Shown: positions 54,485 through 63,871, counted from the stretch's first letter. The stretch: 64,000 nucleotides of DNA from Planctomycetota bacterium (GCA_027623235.1 JAQBVJ010000010.1:28326-92325), one strand, 5' to 3'. A program made the numbers and translations. The notes: generated by a model from the sequence alone, not told the origin.

Positions 54485-54843
54485 AGTTGGGCCTTTTCAG
54501 GAGTGGCCGTGCCGACCACCGAGATTCAGATTCCCGGTCTCAATGAGCACGAGTGGAGCGAAATTCGAAAAGCTTCGAACGGCGAAGCCGAGTGCGATTG
54601 TGGAAACGGCAACCGACGTTGACAAGCGGACGCCGCGGGAAGGGCCGACTGTGTGGGCCGGGCCCGAGGGTTGTGTGAGCTGGGCTCAGCGGGAACCGCA
54701 TAAAAGTTGCAATCTCTGTTGAGACGCCGGCCCGACTTGCCGACGATGTCTGATGAGAACACCTCCCACGGAAAAACGACTGAAATTCGGACGACTGACG
54801 CACAGCCGCGTCGTCTCCGGGATTTTTGCGTAACCTTACACTC
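54485..54843. other. 359-base divergent gap, nothing recognised
   Basis: It lies between the DUF1080 and SGNH-hydrolase starts. No open frame looks protein-like, and I see no strong hairpin. Promoters for both genes are expected. Confidence 0.35.
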
Positions 54844-55981
54844 ATGCCGAAAACGCCGACGTCCGAGCCTGAAAAGAAAGCACCCCGGTCCATCCTCAAG
54901 CGGATCGGTTTCAGCGTGCTCGCCGTTACGTTGCTCCTCATTTTTCTTGAAGGGCTTTTGAGTGCCGTCTGGGTTGGACTGGATGTCGGCTTACTTCTGA
55001 GTGACGGTCCGCGGGTTGAGGAGCTCAAAGAAGAGTTTCACTGTCAGTACGACGAGGAGCTCGGCTGGGCGAACAAGCCAGGCACGCGGGTTAAAAATTT
55101 CTACGGCCCCGGGCAGACCATCACGATCAACGCGAACGGTGTTCGCGGGCTGGTCGATTATTCGAAGGACAAACCGGACGAGACCTTTCGAGCGATCTGC
55201 CTGGGCGACTCATTCACGCTCGGCTACGGGGTCGACGATCGAATGACGTTTCCGCATCAGCTCCAGGAACTGGGAAGCGGGCGGCTGGAAACGGTCAACA
55301 TGGGCCAAGGGGGCTACTCGATCGGCCAGAGTTACCTCTGGCTGAAGCGGCTCGGACCGGAACTGAAGCCGGATCTGGTTGTCTGTGTTTTTATTGTTGA
55401 GGACTTTCGGCGACTGATGACCGGTCGCACGGCCAACGGATTTGCAACTCCGAAATTTGACGTCGAGAACGAGCGACTTGTCGTGGGCAACGTCCCCGTG
55501 CCAGCGAAACTCGGAAAGGGCGCGTTGATTCTCAAGCAGGGGGAGATCGTGAATGCGATGAGGGAGAACAGTGCCCTCGTTCGGACGATTGCACAGGTCG
55601 CCCCCGCACCTGCCGCGCCGACAGACGAAGAGGCTCTCTTCATTGGAGTTCACATCAGTCGCGCGACCGCCGCTTTGTGCCGCGAATTCGATTGCCCAAC
55701 GGTTTTCGCGCTGACACCGACACTGCCCGAGCTGTGTGACAGTGCCTCCGTCACGCGCTACGACGGTGTTTCACGCCTGCTGGAGCAGTTTCTGAATCAA
55801 GAAGCGAATTCCGTACGTCGATCTCCGCCCGGCGTTTATGGCCGTGGTGAATCAGGCCTCACGGCTGTTTCTCAAAGAGGTGTTTCACCACTACATCGCG
55901 GCCGGAAATGCCATCGTCAATGCCATCGTCGCGACGGAGTTGGACAAGTGGCTCAGGCGAGTCGCCCCGAAGTACCGGTGA
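54844..55981 (+). pseudogene. SGNH/GDSL hydrolase, frameshifted near the C-terminus
   Basis: The start at 54844 leads into a membrane anchor (RIGFSVLAVTLLLIFLEGLL) and an SGNH core with an intact GDSFTLGYGV (nucleophile S123). The first frame reads well up to QFLNQ near residue 318, then turns into Arg/Cys-rich nonsense. The plus-one frame takes over at 55796 with IKKRIPYVDLRPAFMAVVNQ, goes through EVFHHYIAAGNAIVN, which should hold the C-terminal histidine, and stops at 55979-55981. Removing one A at 55795-55796 gives 379 codons including the stop. A single-base sequencing error would explain it as well as a real mutation. Confidence 0.78.
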
Positions 55982-56105
55982 AAATGCTGCCTCTGATCGG
56001 TGCAGCCAACGAATCAGACGGATTTGACGAATGTCCCTGCAGAGTTAACGAATTCGTTTAATTCCCGTCATTCGTTGGCCCTGTTTCCAGACAGGGAAGC
56101 CTTGA

Positions 56106-57722
56106 ATGGAAAGAAGTCTCATGCTGTTGCGAGTCGGCCATGTCCGAGTTCCTGTCGAGCTGCCCGAATTGGAGCTGCCTGGCGAAGTGGCTGCTCGGCT
56201 TGGCGTTCCTGTTGACCAATTTCGAAGCTGGAAGATCCTTCGCAAGAGCCTCGATGCCCGGTCGCGGAATGAACTGAAGTTTGTGTACTCGATCGCGGTG
56301 GACCTGGCCGGTGAGACACCGCCGGAGCCGGGCTCGGAGCTGCTCGGCGGTGCGAGTTTCGAGGCGTGGCAGCCGAAGCCGTTTGACGATCCCTCGCCTG
56401 GTGCGGTCTCGCTGGATGGGCGACCGGTCATTGTCGGGTCAGGACCGGCAGGACTTTTCGCCGCTCTCTACCTTGCCCGGAAAGGCTACTCGCCACTCAT
56501 CATCGAGCGTGGGCATCCGGTCAAGGAACGTGTGCCGGCAATTCGTCGGTTTGATCATGGCGGCGAATTTGAGCCGCAGAACAATTACCTCTTTGGCGAG
56601 GGCGGTGCCGGAACTTTCAGCGACGGCAAACTGACCTGCCGAATGACCGGTCCCGACGTCGACTGGGTGCTCGAGCGGTTCGTCGATTGCGGGGGGAAGG
56701 CTTCGCTGATTTACGAGCATCGACCGCACCTGGGAAGTAACCGCCTGCCGATGATCGTTCGAAATCTGCGTCGCGAGGTCGAAGCTCTCGGCGGCGAATA
56801 CCGCTTTGAATGCTGCCTGGAAAAGCTCGACGTTCACGATGGAGTCGTGCGAGGCCTTCACACGTCAGGCGGGTTCATTCCTGCCGGGCGAGTCATTCTC
56901 GGCATCGGTCACAGTGCGCGGGACACCTACGAGATTCTGCACAGCCAGGGCGTACCGATGCAGCCTCGCGCGTTTCAGCTCGGCCTGAGAATCGAGCAGC
57001 CTCAGGACCAGATCAACCGGCACAAATACGGTCGCGCCGAATACGAACAACTTCTCGGAGCCGCCGACTACACGCTGACCGCGAAGTCGAATCGAGACGT
57101 CTACTCGTTCTGCATGTGTGCTGGCGGCGTCGTGATCCCCAGCATTTCTGAGCCCGGCCAGTTCTGCACAAACGGAATGAGCAACTCGAAACACGACACG
57201 GCATTTGCCAACAGCGGCCTGATGGTGACGTTGGAGCCGCACGAATTCGGCAGCGACCACCCGCTCGCCGGAGTCGCACTGCAAAGGAAGTTCGAGGCAG
57301 CCGCATTCGAACTCGGCAAGGGCAACTACCTCGCCCCGATTCAGCGTGCGAAAGATTTCCTTGAGCGACGGCGACCTCACTCGGGCGAGTCACTCGCGTC
57401 GTCGTATCCAAGAGGCACCGTTCCAGCCGCGCTCGATGAGGTCCTGCCGTCCGTCGTGTCTTCGGCACTGCGGAAGGGCATGGTCATCATGGATAAAAAC
57501 TGGCGGGGCGATTTTCTGAAGAACGCCACGCTGGTCGGCCCGGAAATGCGAGGCAGCTCGCCCGTCCGAATTGAGCGCGACCGCGAGACGTTTGAGACGC
57601 CAGGCTTCTGCGGCCTGTACCCGATTGGCGAAGGAGCCGGCTATGCGGGCGGCATCATCTCAGCGGCCGTCGACGGGCTCCGCGCGGCGAGGGAAATCGT
57701 GAGGCGTTTTTCGCCGGATTGA
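56106..57722 (+). CDS. FAD-dependent oxidoreductase-like protein (COG2509 group)
   Basis: A 538-residue flavoprotein-like protein, complete. A start at 56121 (MLLRVGHVRV) is possible. An N-terminal ferredoxin-like helix-strand domain covers about 1-100 and includes the RKSLDARSRNELKFVYS motif. The FAD-binding GSGPAGLFAA lies at 111-120, followed by ERGHPVKERV, FGEGGAGTFSDGKLT, and a C-terminal GAGYAGGIISAAVDG that closes the FAD site. These are hallmarks of the COG2509 family, close to but distinct from geranylgeranyl reductases. The physiological substrate of the group is unknown. It is followed by an unrelated propeller gene 151 bases away. Confidence 0.9.
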   Translation: MERSLMLLRVGHVRVPVELPELELPGEVAARLGVPVDQFRSWKILRKSLDARSRNELKFVYSIAVDLAGETPPEPGSELLGGASFEAWQPKPFDDPSPGAVSLDGRPVIVGSGPAGLFAALYLARKGYSPLIIERGHPVKERVPAIRRFDHGGEFEPQNNYLFGEGGAGTFSDGKLTCRMTGPDVDWVLERFVDCGGKASLIYEHRPHLGSNRLPMIVRNLRREVEALGGEYRFECCLEKLDVHDGVVRGLHTSGGFIPAGRVILGIGHSARDTYEILHSQGVPMQPRAFQLGLRIEQPQDQINRHKYGRAEYEQLLGAADYTLTAKSNRDVYSFCMCAGGVVIPSISEPGQFCTNGMSNSKHDTAFANSGLMVTLEPHEFGSDHPLAGVALQRKFEAAAFELGKGNYLAPIQRAKDFLERRRPHSGESLASSYPRGTVPAALDEVLPSVVSSALRKGMVIMDKNWRGDFLKNATLVGPEMRGSSPVRIERDRETFETPGFCGLYPIGEGAGYAGGIISAAVDGLRAAREIVRRFSPD

Positions 57723-57873
57723 GTTCTCTGAGATTGAGTCCACACGAAGGCACCCTGATTGACCGCAGACAAATGCCGTCTTCGACCCAACGACACTTGC
57801 AGCCTGCAGTGCTTTTCCTCGAAACTGTGATCCCGCAGTTTGCCTCAAAAAAGTCCTCGCGCAGGAACCTGCC

Positions 57874-59187
57874 ATGAAGCCCGCCGCCGTCGTCTCACTT
57901 GTGATGTTGTTGTGCCTGTCCGCCAGTCTGGCCGCTCAAGCGGAAAACTGGCCGTGCTGGCGCGGTCCGCGCGGCGACGGTTCGAGCATCGACCAGACTG
58001 TGCCGATGACCTGGAACGGTGAGACCGGTAAGAACGTCGTCTGGAAAGTGCCGCTGGCTGGAAATGGCCATGCGTCGCCGATTGTCTGGGACAACCGGAT
58101 CTTCGTCGTGACCTGCGATCAGGAAAAGCAGGAGCGGCAGCTGATCTGCCTCGACGAAAACGGCGATCAGTTGTGGTCAAAGGTCGTTTTGAAGTCGCAG
58201 CTCGAAACGAAGCACAATCTCAACAGCTACGCGTCGAGCACGCCGGCGACGGATGGCAAACTGATTTACGTCGCGTTCCTCGAAGTGGACGGCAAAACGA
58301 TTCCGGCTCCCAACGTGGGTCGGGCCAGGCCGGTGACGGTTGGCGTGATCAACATTGCCGCTTACGACTATGACGGAAACCGCAAGTGGCTCGTTAAGCC
58401 CGGCGAGTTCGTCAGCGTCCACGGATTCTGCAGTAGCCCGGTCATTCATGGCGAGCTCCTCATCGTCAACGGTGATCACGACGGCAAGTCGTACATCGTC
58501 GCTCTCGATCGAAACACCGGAAAAACCGTCTGGAAGGTACCCCGCAAATACGAAACCCGCAGCTACGTGACGCCGCTGATCCGCGAGGTTGCCGGGAAGA
58601 CTCAGATGTTCGTCCCGGGCAGTCGCCGCCTGCAGTGCCTCAATCCGGCCGACGGCTCGGAGTACTGGCATGTCGATGAAGAAGGTCTTCCCGAACAGTA
58701 TGTGGCCTCGCCGTGTTTCGACGGCAAGAACTTCTTCATGGCAGCTGGCTTCCCGACTCACCACGTCATCGCCGTTCGGCCCGACGGTGAGGGGGACGTG
58801 ACGGAGTCGCACGTGCTGTGGCACACGAAAGATGTCAGCTGCTACGTGCCTTCGCCCGTGCTGGCCGGTAACGCTCTGTTCGTCGCCGACGATCGCGGAA
58901 CCGCGAGCGCCTTCGACACGAAAACCGGCGAGAAGATCTGGAAGGAGCGAATGGGCAATCACTACAGCGCGTCGCTGATCGCGACGAAAACTCACGTCTT
59001 CTTCGTGGCCGATGACGGAACCACAAAGATCGTCAAAGCGGGCGACGAGCCAGGTGTTGTTGAGGAAAACCCGCTCGGCGAATTCACCTTCGCGTCTCCC
59101 GCGGTCTCCAACGGACGGCTTTATATTCGCGGCGAAAAGCACCTGTTCTGCATCGGCGACAAATCAGTCGCCGCGGCGTCACGTTAA
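57874..59187 (+). CDS. PQQ-like beta-propeller protein, secreted
   Basis: A 437-residue protein with a signal peptide (AVVSLVMLLCLSASLAAQAE) followed at once by WPCWRGPRGDGSS, a typical planctomycete opening for this class. Several PQQ-like blades are seen, for example ICLDENGDQLWSK, VALDRNTGKTVWKVP, CLNPADGSEYWHVD and SAFDTKTGEKIWKE. The protein is of BamB-like propeller type, but lacks the lipoprotein signal of BamB and any obvious PQQ-dehydrogenase catalytic residues. A binding or scaffold role outside the cytoplasm is inferred. A copy of the family B inverted repeat follows the stop by less than 20 bases. Confidence 0.88.
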   Translation: MKPAAVVSLVMLLCLSASLAAQAENWPCWRGPRGDGSSIDQTVPMTWNGETGKNVVWKVPLAGNGHASPIVWDNRIFVVTCDQEKQERQLICLDENGDQLWSKVVLKSQLETKHNLNSYASSTPATDGKLIYVAFLEVDGKTIPAPNVGRARPVTVGVINIAAYDYDGNRKWLVKPGEFVSVHGFCSSPVIHGELLIVNGDHDGKSYIVALDRNTGKTVWKVPRKYETRSYVTPLIREVAGKTQMFVPGSRRLQCLNPADGSEYWHVDEEGLPEQYVASPCFDGKNFFMAAGFPTHHVIAVRPDGEGDVTESHVLWHTKDVSCYVPSPVLAGNALFVADDRGTASAFDTKTGEKIWKERMGNHYSASLIATKTHVFFVADDGTTKIVKAGDEPGVVEENPLGEFTFASPAVSNGRLYIRGEKHLFCIGDKSVAAASR

Positions 59188-59204
59188 AGGTCAGTCACAC
59201 AAAG

Positions 59205-59281
59205 TAGCGAAACGGCGCAAGCCGTCCGGTCCGATTGCTGTTACGCCAGCGTGTCACCGGGCGGCTCGCGCCGCTCCGCTA
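59205..59281. repeat. Family B inverted repeat, copy 2
   Basis: The inner arms are GGCGCAAGCCGTCCGGT (59214-59230) and ACCGGGCGGCTCGCGCC (59256-59272). Extended arms of about 26 bases each pair with roughly five mismatches. It lies between two rightward genes and could be a processing or termination structure. Confidence 0.82.
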
Positions 59282-59305
59282 AGGTTCTTTCGGATTGAAT
59301 TGCGC

Positions 59306-62206
59306 ATGGTTCATTTGCCTCGTTTCGCAGTCATGCTTGGTTTTCTGGCATTGGTTTTCTGCAATTCTTCGCTCGTGCCGGCGCAGGATGCGAAAACAGA
59401 CTCGCCCGAATTTACGGTCGGTCAGCTGGAGTTCTTCGAAACGAAAGTCCGACCGCTTCTCGCCGAACGGTGCTACTCGTGTCACAGCGGAAAGGCGAAG
59501 GCTCTCAAAGCGGGGCTGCGGCTGGACGCGCGAGAGCACGTTCTGAAAGGTGGGGATTCCGGGACGTCGATCATCGTCGGCAAGCCGGATGAAAGTCTGC
59601 TCATCCAGTCGATTCGCTACGAGTCGTACGAGATGCCACCAGACGGGAAGTTGAAGGACGCTCAGATCGCAACTCTCGTGAAGTGGGTCGAGATGGGTGC
59701 GCCCTGGCCGAAGGGGACGGCGACGGCTGAACCCGCGGCACGGCTCGCGAATGTCGATTGGGCCGAGGTTCGGAACGGGCACTGGGCCTGGCAACCGGTC
59801 GCGAAACACGAGCCCCCGTCCGTCCCGGCCAGTCATCCCGTTCGAAATGCGATCGACCAGTTTGTGGGAGCGAAGCTCCACGAAGCCGGACTGGAAGCCT
59901 CGCTGCGGGCCGAGCCGCGCGTGCTGTGCCGGCGGATCTGGATTGACCTGGTGGGCTACCCGCCGACTCCGGAAAAAGTGGATGAGTTCGTCGCGGCCGC
60001 TAAAGCGGATTACTCAAAGGCAACTTCAGAGCTCATCGATGAGCTGCTTGCGTCGCCGCACTACGGTGAGCGATGGGGTCGGCACTGGCTCGACGTGGCC
60101 CGGTACAGCGACGGCTTTGGCGGCTTCCTCGACAACGCCGGGCTGCCTTATGCATGGCGATATCGAGACTGGGTGGTGGGCGCTCTTAACCGGGATGTGC
60201 CGTACGACGATTTTCTGCGGCTGCAGATTGCCGGCGACCTGCTCGCCCCCAACGAGCAGGCCGGAGTGGCCACAGGATTCTTCGCGCTTGGGCCAACGTA
60301 CATTTCTGACGGCGGCGACCCGGACAGCGTCGCGCAGGCGAAGGGCGAGACACTGGACGATCGAGTCGACACGCTGACCCGCGGACTGCTTGGACTGACT
60401 GTCGCGTGTGCCCGCTGCCACGATCACAAGTTCGACCCGATACCGACTCAGGATTACTACTCGCTGGCCGGCGTGTTTAACAACACGCGGTTTGTCGAGT
60501 ATCCGCTGGCGGCTCCGGAAATCGTCAGGATCTACAATGAACGTCAGAACGAGATTCGGCAGGTCGACCGGCTTCAGAAAGACCTCGCCAATCAATTGAA
60601 AAAGGAAAAGCGAGGTCCGAATGACGACGAGAAGAAGCGGCAGGTCGAGTGGCAAACGCAGCTCGACGCGCTGAAAAAGACGGCTCCGCCGAAGTACGAA
60701 GTCGCTCACGCTCTCGCCGATTCCGGCAGCAGCGACATGCAGGTCGCGCTGCGAGGTAATCTTCGCAAACCGGGTGAGGCGGCGCCGCGAAGATTCCTGC
60801 GGCTCATCGAGGGTGCTGAACCGGCGCCATTTACGACAGGAAGCGGCCGCCTTGAGCTCGCCGAGTCGATCGCCAGCAAGGACAACCCGCTCACCGCGAG
60901 AGTATTCGTGAACCGGGTCTGGCTGCACCACTTCGGCAAAGCCCTCGTCCGTTCTCCAAGCAACTTCGGAACGCTCGGGGAGAAACCAACGCATCCGGAG
61001 TTGCTCGACTGGCTCGCCGCGACGTTTATGGAAAACGGCTGGTCGATCAAGGATCTGCACCGACTGATCATGGACTCGGCCACCTATCAGATGAGCAGCC
61101 GCATCAACGACAGGGGCTTCGGCCGCGATGGTGACAATCGTCTGATCTGGCGAATGAACCCGCGACGATTCGATGTGGAAGCCTGGCGGGATTCGCTGCT
61201 GACTGTGACTGGCGAAATCGATCTCAACATGGGGGGTGGTCCAGTCGGCGACATCGAGAGAAGCCGACGGCGGACGATCTATGCTCAGGCCAGTCGCAAT
61301 GGCGACCGATTTGCATCCGACCGGTTTCTGCAGTTGTTCGACTTTCCACTGATGCGTGCAACGATCGCCAAACGACCAATCAGCATCGTGCCGCAGCAGT
61401 TTCTCTTCATGCTCAACAGCTCGTTCATGACCAGTCGAGCCAACGCGCTGGTCACTCGGCTTGAGGAAAACTCGAAGAGTGACACCGAACGAATTCAATT
61501 GGCCTATCAACTGCTGTTTGGTCGCGACGCCACGCCGCGGGAGATGCAGATCGGCCTGGCGTTTATCACGAACGAGGAACCCCAGGAGCCGGAACCCGCC
61601 AGGGAAAGACCGATGCCGGAGACTCCGAACGCCGACATTCTGATCGCGGATTTCGAAGGTGACTCGTACGGAGACTGGAAGGTCGACGGCGAAGCATTTG
61701 GGCCTCACCCCGCGCGAGGCACACTTCCCGGGCAGATGGTTGTCAGCGGATTCGCCGGCCAGGGCCTCGTCAATTCGTTCTTCAAAGGGGACGGGACAGT
61801 CGGCCGGCTGACCTCGCCAGCGATAAAAATCGAGCGGCCGTTCATTCGCTTCCTGGTTGGCGGCGGCGGTTACAGGAATGAGACCTACATGGCCCTCAAG
61901 GTCGACGGCAAGGAAGTTCGTACAGCGCTCGGCCCGAACATTGCCGGTGGCGGCAGCGAGAAACTTGCCTGGGCCGTGTGGGATGTACGGGACTTTGTTG
62001 GCAAATCCTGCGTTTTTGAAATTGTCGACAACCGCCGTGGAGGCTGGGGGCACATCAACGTCGATCACATTTTTCAGTCAGCCCGCGATGACGGCCCGGT
62101 TCCGGTCGGAGAGGCTCCCGCCGCAGGAACGCCATCGAAACTCGACCGCTGGGTTCAGTATGCTCAGGTGCTGTTGAGCTCCAACGAATTCATGTATGTG
62201 AGATAG
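59306..62206 (+). CDS. PSCyt1-DUF1549-DUF1553 protein with inserted beta-sandwich domain
   Basis: A 966-residue exported protein. The start at 59306 gives the signal peptide HLPRFAVMLGFLALVFCNSSLVPAQ. PSCyt1 holds the haem site CYSCHSGKAKALKAGLRLDA near residue 55. DUF1549 has CARCHDHKFDPIPTQDYYS. A coiled-coil stretch covers about 415-465. DUF1553 starts with VFVNRVWLHHFGKALV. Before its last strand an extra domain of about 150 residues is inserted (DFEGDSYGDWKVDGEAFGP to GGWGHINVDHIF). It resembles the C-terminal beta-sandwich seen with GH32-type and other sugar-binding proteins. DUF1553 then finishes with VLLSSNEFMYVR. Its DUF1501 partner follows. Confidence 0.92.
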   Translation: MVHLPRFAVMLGFLALVFCNSSLVPAQDAKTDSPEFTVGQLEFFETKVRPLLAERCYSCHSGKAKALKAGLRLDAREHVLKGGDSGTSIIVGKPDESLLIQSIRYESYEMPPDGKLKDAQIATLVKWVEMGAPWPKGTATAEPAARLANVDWAEVRNGHWAWQPVAKHEPPSVPASHPVRNAIDQFVGAKLHEAGLEASLRAEPRVLCRRIWIDLVGYPPTPEKVDEFVAAAKADYSKATSELIDELLASPHYGERWGRHWLDVARYSDGFGGFLDNAGLPYAWRYRDWVVGALNRDVPYDDFLRLQIAGDLLAPNEQAGVATGFFALGPTYISDGGDPDSVAQAKGETLDDRVDTLTRGLLGLTVACARCHDHKFDPIPTQDYYSLAGVFNNTRFVEYPLAAPEIVRIYNERQNEIRQVDRLQKDLANQLKKEKRGPNDDEKKRQVEWQTQLDALKKTAPPKYEVAHALADSGSSDMQVALRGNLRKPGEAAPRRFLRLIEGAEPAPFTTGSGRLELAESIASKDNPLTARVFVNRVWLHHFGKALVRSPSNFGTLGEKPTHPELLDWLAATFMENGWSIKDLHRLIMDSATYQMSSRINDRGFGRDGDNRLIWRMNPRRFDVEAWRDSLLTVTGEIDLNMGGGPVGDIERSRRRTIYAQASRNGDRFASDRFLQLFDFPLMRATIAKRPISIVPQQFLFMLNSSFMTSRANALVTRLEENSKSDTERIQLAYQLLFGRDATPREMQIGLAFITNEEPQEPEPARERPMPETPNADILIADFEGDSYGDWKVDGEAFGPHPARGTLPGQMVVSGFAGQGLVNSFFKGDGTVGRLTSPAIKIERPFIRFLVGGGGYRNETYMALKVDGKEVRTALGPNIAGGGSEKLAWAVWDVRDFVGKSCVFEIVDNRRGGWGHINVDHIFQSARDDGPVPVGEAPAAGTPSKLDRWVQYAQVLLSSNEFMYVR

Positions 62207-62222
62207 GAATCAGTACTCGGGC

Positions 62223-62290
62223 TTGAACAAAAGGAACGAAGGGAACGAAGACCAGCATGTCCTTTGTTCTCTTCGTTCCTTCTGTTTCAA
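62223..62290. repeat. Family C long hairpin, GGAACGAAG-type
   Basis: The left arm 62223-62250 (TTGAACAAAAGGAACGAAGG onward) and right arm 62262-62290 (ending TTCTGTTTCAA) pair with about three mismatches or gaps. It lies in the gap between the DUF1553 and DUF1501 genes. Confidence 0.82.
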
Positions 62291-62356
62291 ACTTAACTGG
62301 TAAAAGAACCTTCGACGCCGGCCGCGATGGCGGACAGGTATGAGGATCAAGAAAAC

Positions 62357-63793
62357 ATGTTTCACCGCAACCCACTGCCGCCCCTCAACCGACGGGATCT
62401 TCTCCACCGCATGGGAGCCGGATTTGGCACACTCGGTCTCGCCAGTGTGCTCACCGAAGCCGGGCTCAGTGGAAGTTCGGTATCCGCTGCGCCGGGCGGG
62501 CCGAATCCGCTCGCGTTGAAGGCTCCGCATTTTGCTCCGAAGGCGAAGCGGATCATCCAGCTCTTTATGCCGGGCGGCCCGTCCCAGGTGGACACGTTCG
62601 ACTATAAACCAGAGATCGCGAAGAATGCCGGTCAACGGCCGAAGAGTGTTGATCGAAAGTCGTTGCGAAACACGAAGCTGGGGCTGTTTCCCTCGCCGTT
62701 CGGTTTCAAGCAGTACGGCCAGACCGGCAAATGGGTAAGCGACATTTTCCCGCACACCGCCGAGCTGGTTGATGATCTGTGTTTCGTCCACTCGATGCAC
62801 ACGGACATTCCCGAACATGCCGGGGCGATCATGATGTTCAACCTCGGCCATCTTCAGCCGAGCCGGCCGAGCATGGGATCGTGGCTGGTCTACGGACTCG
62901 GCACCGAGAATCAGAACCTGCCGGGCTTCGTCGCGATGAGCCCGCGGGCTCAGCCGCGCGGGAAGATGGCCAACTGGGGGAACTCGTTCCTGCCGGGTGC
63001 CTACTCCGGAACCTACGTCAACATTCATGAAATGAAACCGGACGCGATTCTGCAGAACCTCAAGAATTCGAATCTGCCTCGCGAAGAACAGCGGCGTCAG
63101 GCGGACCTGCTGACGCAGCTCAATCGACTGGACCTGGAGCGGCAGCAGCAGGACCAGCAACTGGAAGCCAGCATCGAGACCATGGAGATGGCATTCCGAA
63201 TGCAGTTCGCCGTTCCGGACGCGTTTGACCTCAGCCAGGAATCGAAGTCGACTCACGATCTGTACGGCGGCAGCGAGTACTCGAAGGGTTGCCTGCTCGC
63301 GCGGCGGCTCGTCGAGCGTGGCGTGAGGATGGTTCAGCTCAACCACTCGATCGATGGATACGACATCGCCTGGGACACCGGTCACGGCGACATCGTCGGC
63401 GGCCACAAACGACTCGCCGATGCCTGCGACCAGGGCATCGCGGCGCTGATCCGGGATCTCAAACAGCGCGGGCTGCTTGAAGAGACGCTTGTGATCTGGG
63501 GTGGTGAGTTTGGTCGAGCTCCGACGTCAGAAGGCCAGAAAGGTCGAGATCACGACCACTACGGGTTCACTGTCTGGATGGCTGGTGGCGGAGTCAACCC
63601 CGGATTCAGCTACGGCTCCACCTGCGAGTTCGGCCTCACCGCCGTCGAAAACCGCGTCCACGTCCACGACCTTCACGCCACAATTCTGCACCTCATGGGG
63701 CTCGACCATGAGAAGCTGACGTATCGCTATTCCGGTCGAGACTTCCGGCTGACCGACGTTCACGGGCACGTCGTCCACGACGTGATCGCGTAG
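62357..63793 (+). CDS. DUF1501 domain-containing protein
   Basis: A 478-residue DUF1501 protein. The start at 62357 (MFHRNPLPPLNRRDLLHRMG) is preferred to 62327, since a GAGG lies 10-14 bases upstream. The Tat-type signal is NRRDLLHRMGAGFGTLGLASVL. Family signatures: QLFMPGGPSQVDTFDYKPE, CLLARRLVERGVRMVQLN, the metal-site-like GGEFGRAPTS and GRDHDHYGFTVW. A Gln-rich helix (LERQQQDQQLEASIE) lies in the middle, as in the close relative at 28123. It is the partner of the preceding multi-domain haem protein, from which it is separated by a hairpin. Function of the family is not established. Confidence 0.92.
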   Translation: MFHRNPLPPLNRRDLLHRMGAGFGTLGLASVLTEAGLSGSSVSAAPGGPNPLALKAPHFAPKAKRIIQLFMPGGPSQVDTFDYKPEIAKNAGQRPKSVDRKSLRNTKLGLFPSPFGFKQYGQTGKWVSDIFPHTAELVDDLCFVHSMHTDIPEHAGAIMMFNLGHLQPSRPSMGSWLVYGLGTENQNLPGFVAMSPRAQPRGKMANWGNSFLPGAYSGTYVNIHEMKPDAILQNLKNSNLPREEQRRQADLLTQLNRLDLERQQQDQQLEASIETMEMAFRMQFAVPDAFDLSQESKSTHDLYGGSEYSKGCLLARRLVERGVRMVQLNHSIDGYDIAWDTGHGDIVGGHKRLADACDQGIAALIRDLKQRGLLEETLVIWGGEFGRAPTSEGQKGRDHDHYGFTVWMAGGGVNPGFSYGSTCEFGLTAVENRVHVHDLHATILHLMGLDHEKLTYRYSGRDFRLTDVHGHVVHDVIA

Positions 63794-63799
63794 GCCATT

Positions 63800-63857
63800 G
63801 TGGGGTAAGCTTCCAGCTTGCCCGGTTCGCTGACCGCAAGCTGGAAGCTTACGCCAC
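63800..63857. repeat. Family A palindrome, copy 3
   Basis: Arms 63800-63821 (GTGGGGTAAGCTTCCAGCTT onward) and 63836-63857 (ending AAGCTTACGCCAC) pair at 21 of 22 positions around a 14-base loop. It fills the gap between the DUF1501 gene and the next gene. Confidence 0.92.
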
Positions 63858-63871
63858 TTGAGGACCTGATC

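Noticed and set aside
59012..59305. Upstream extension of the DUF1553 gene
   Set aside because: The extension overlaps the PQQ-propeller gene and the family B repeat, while the signal peptide at 59306 is clear.
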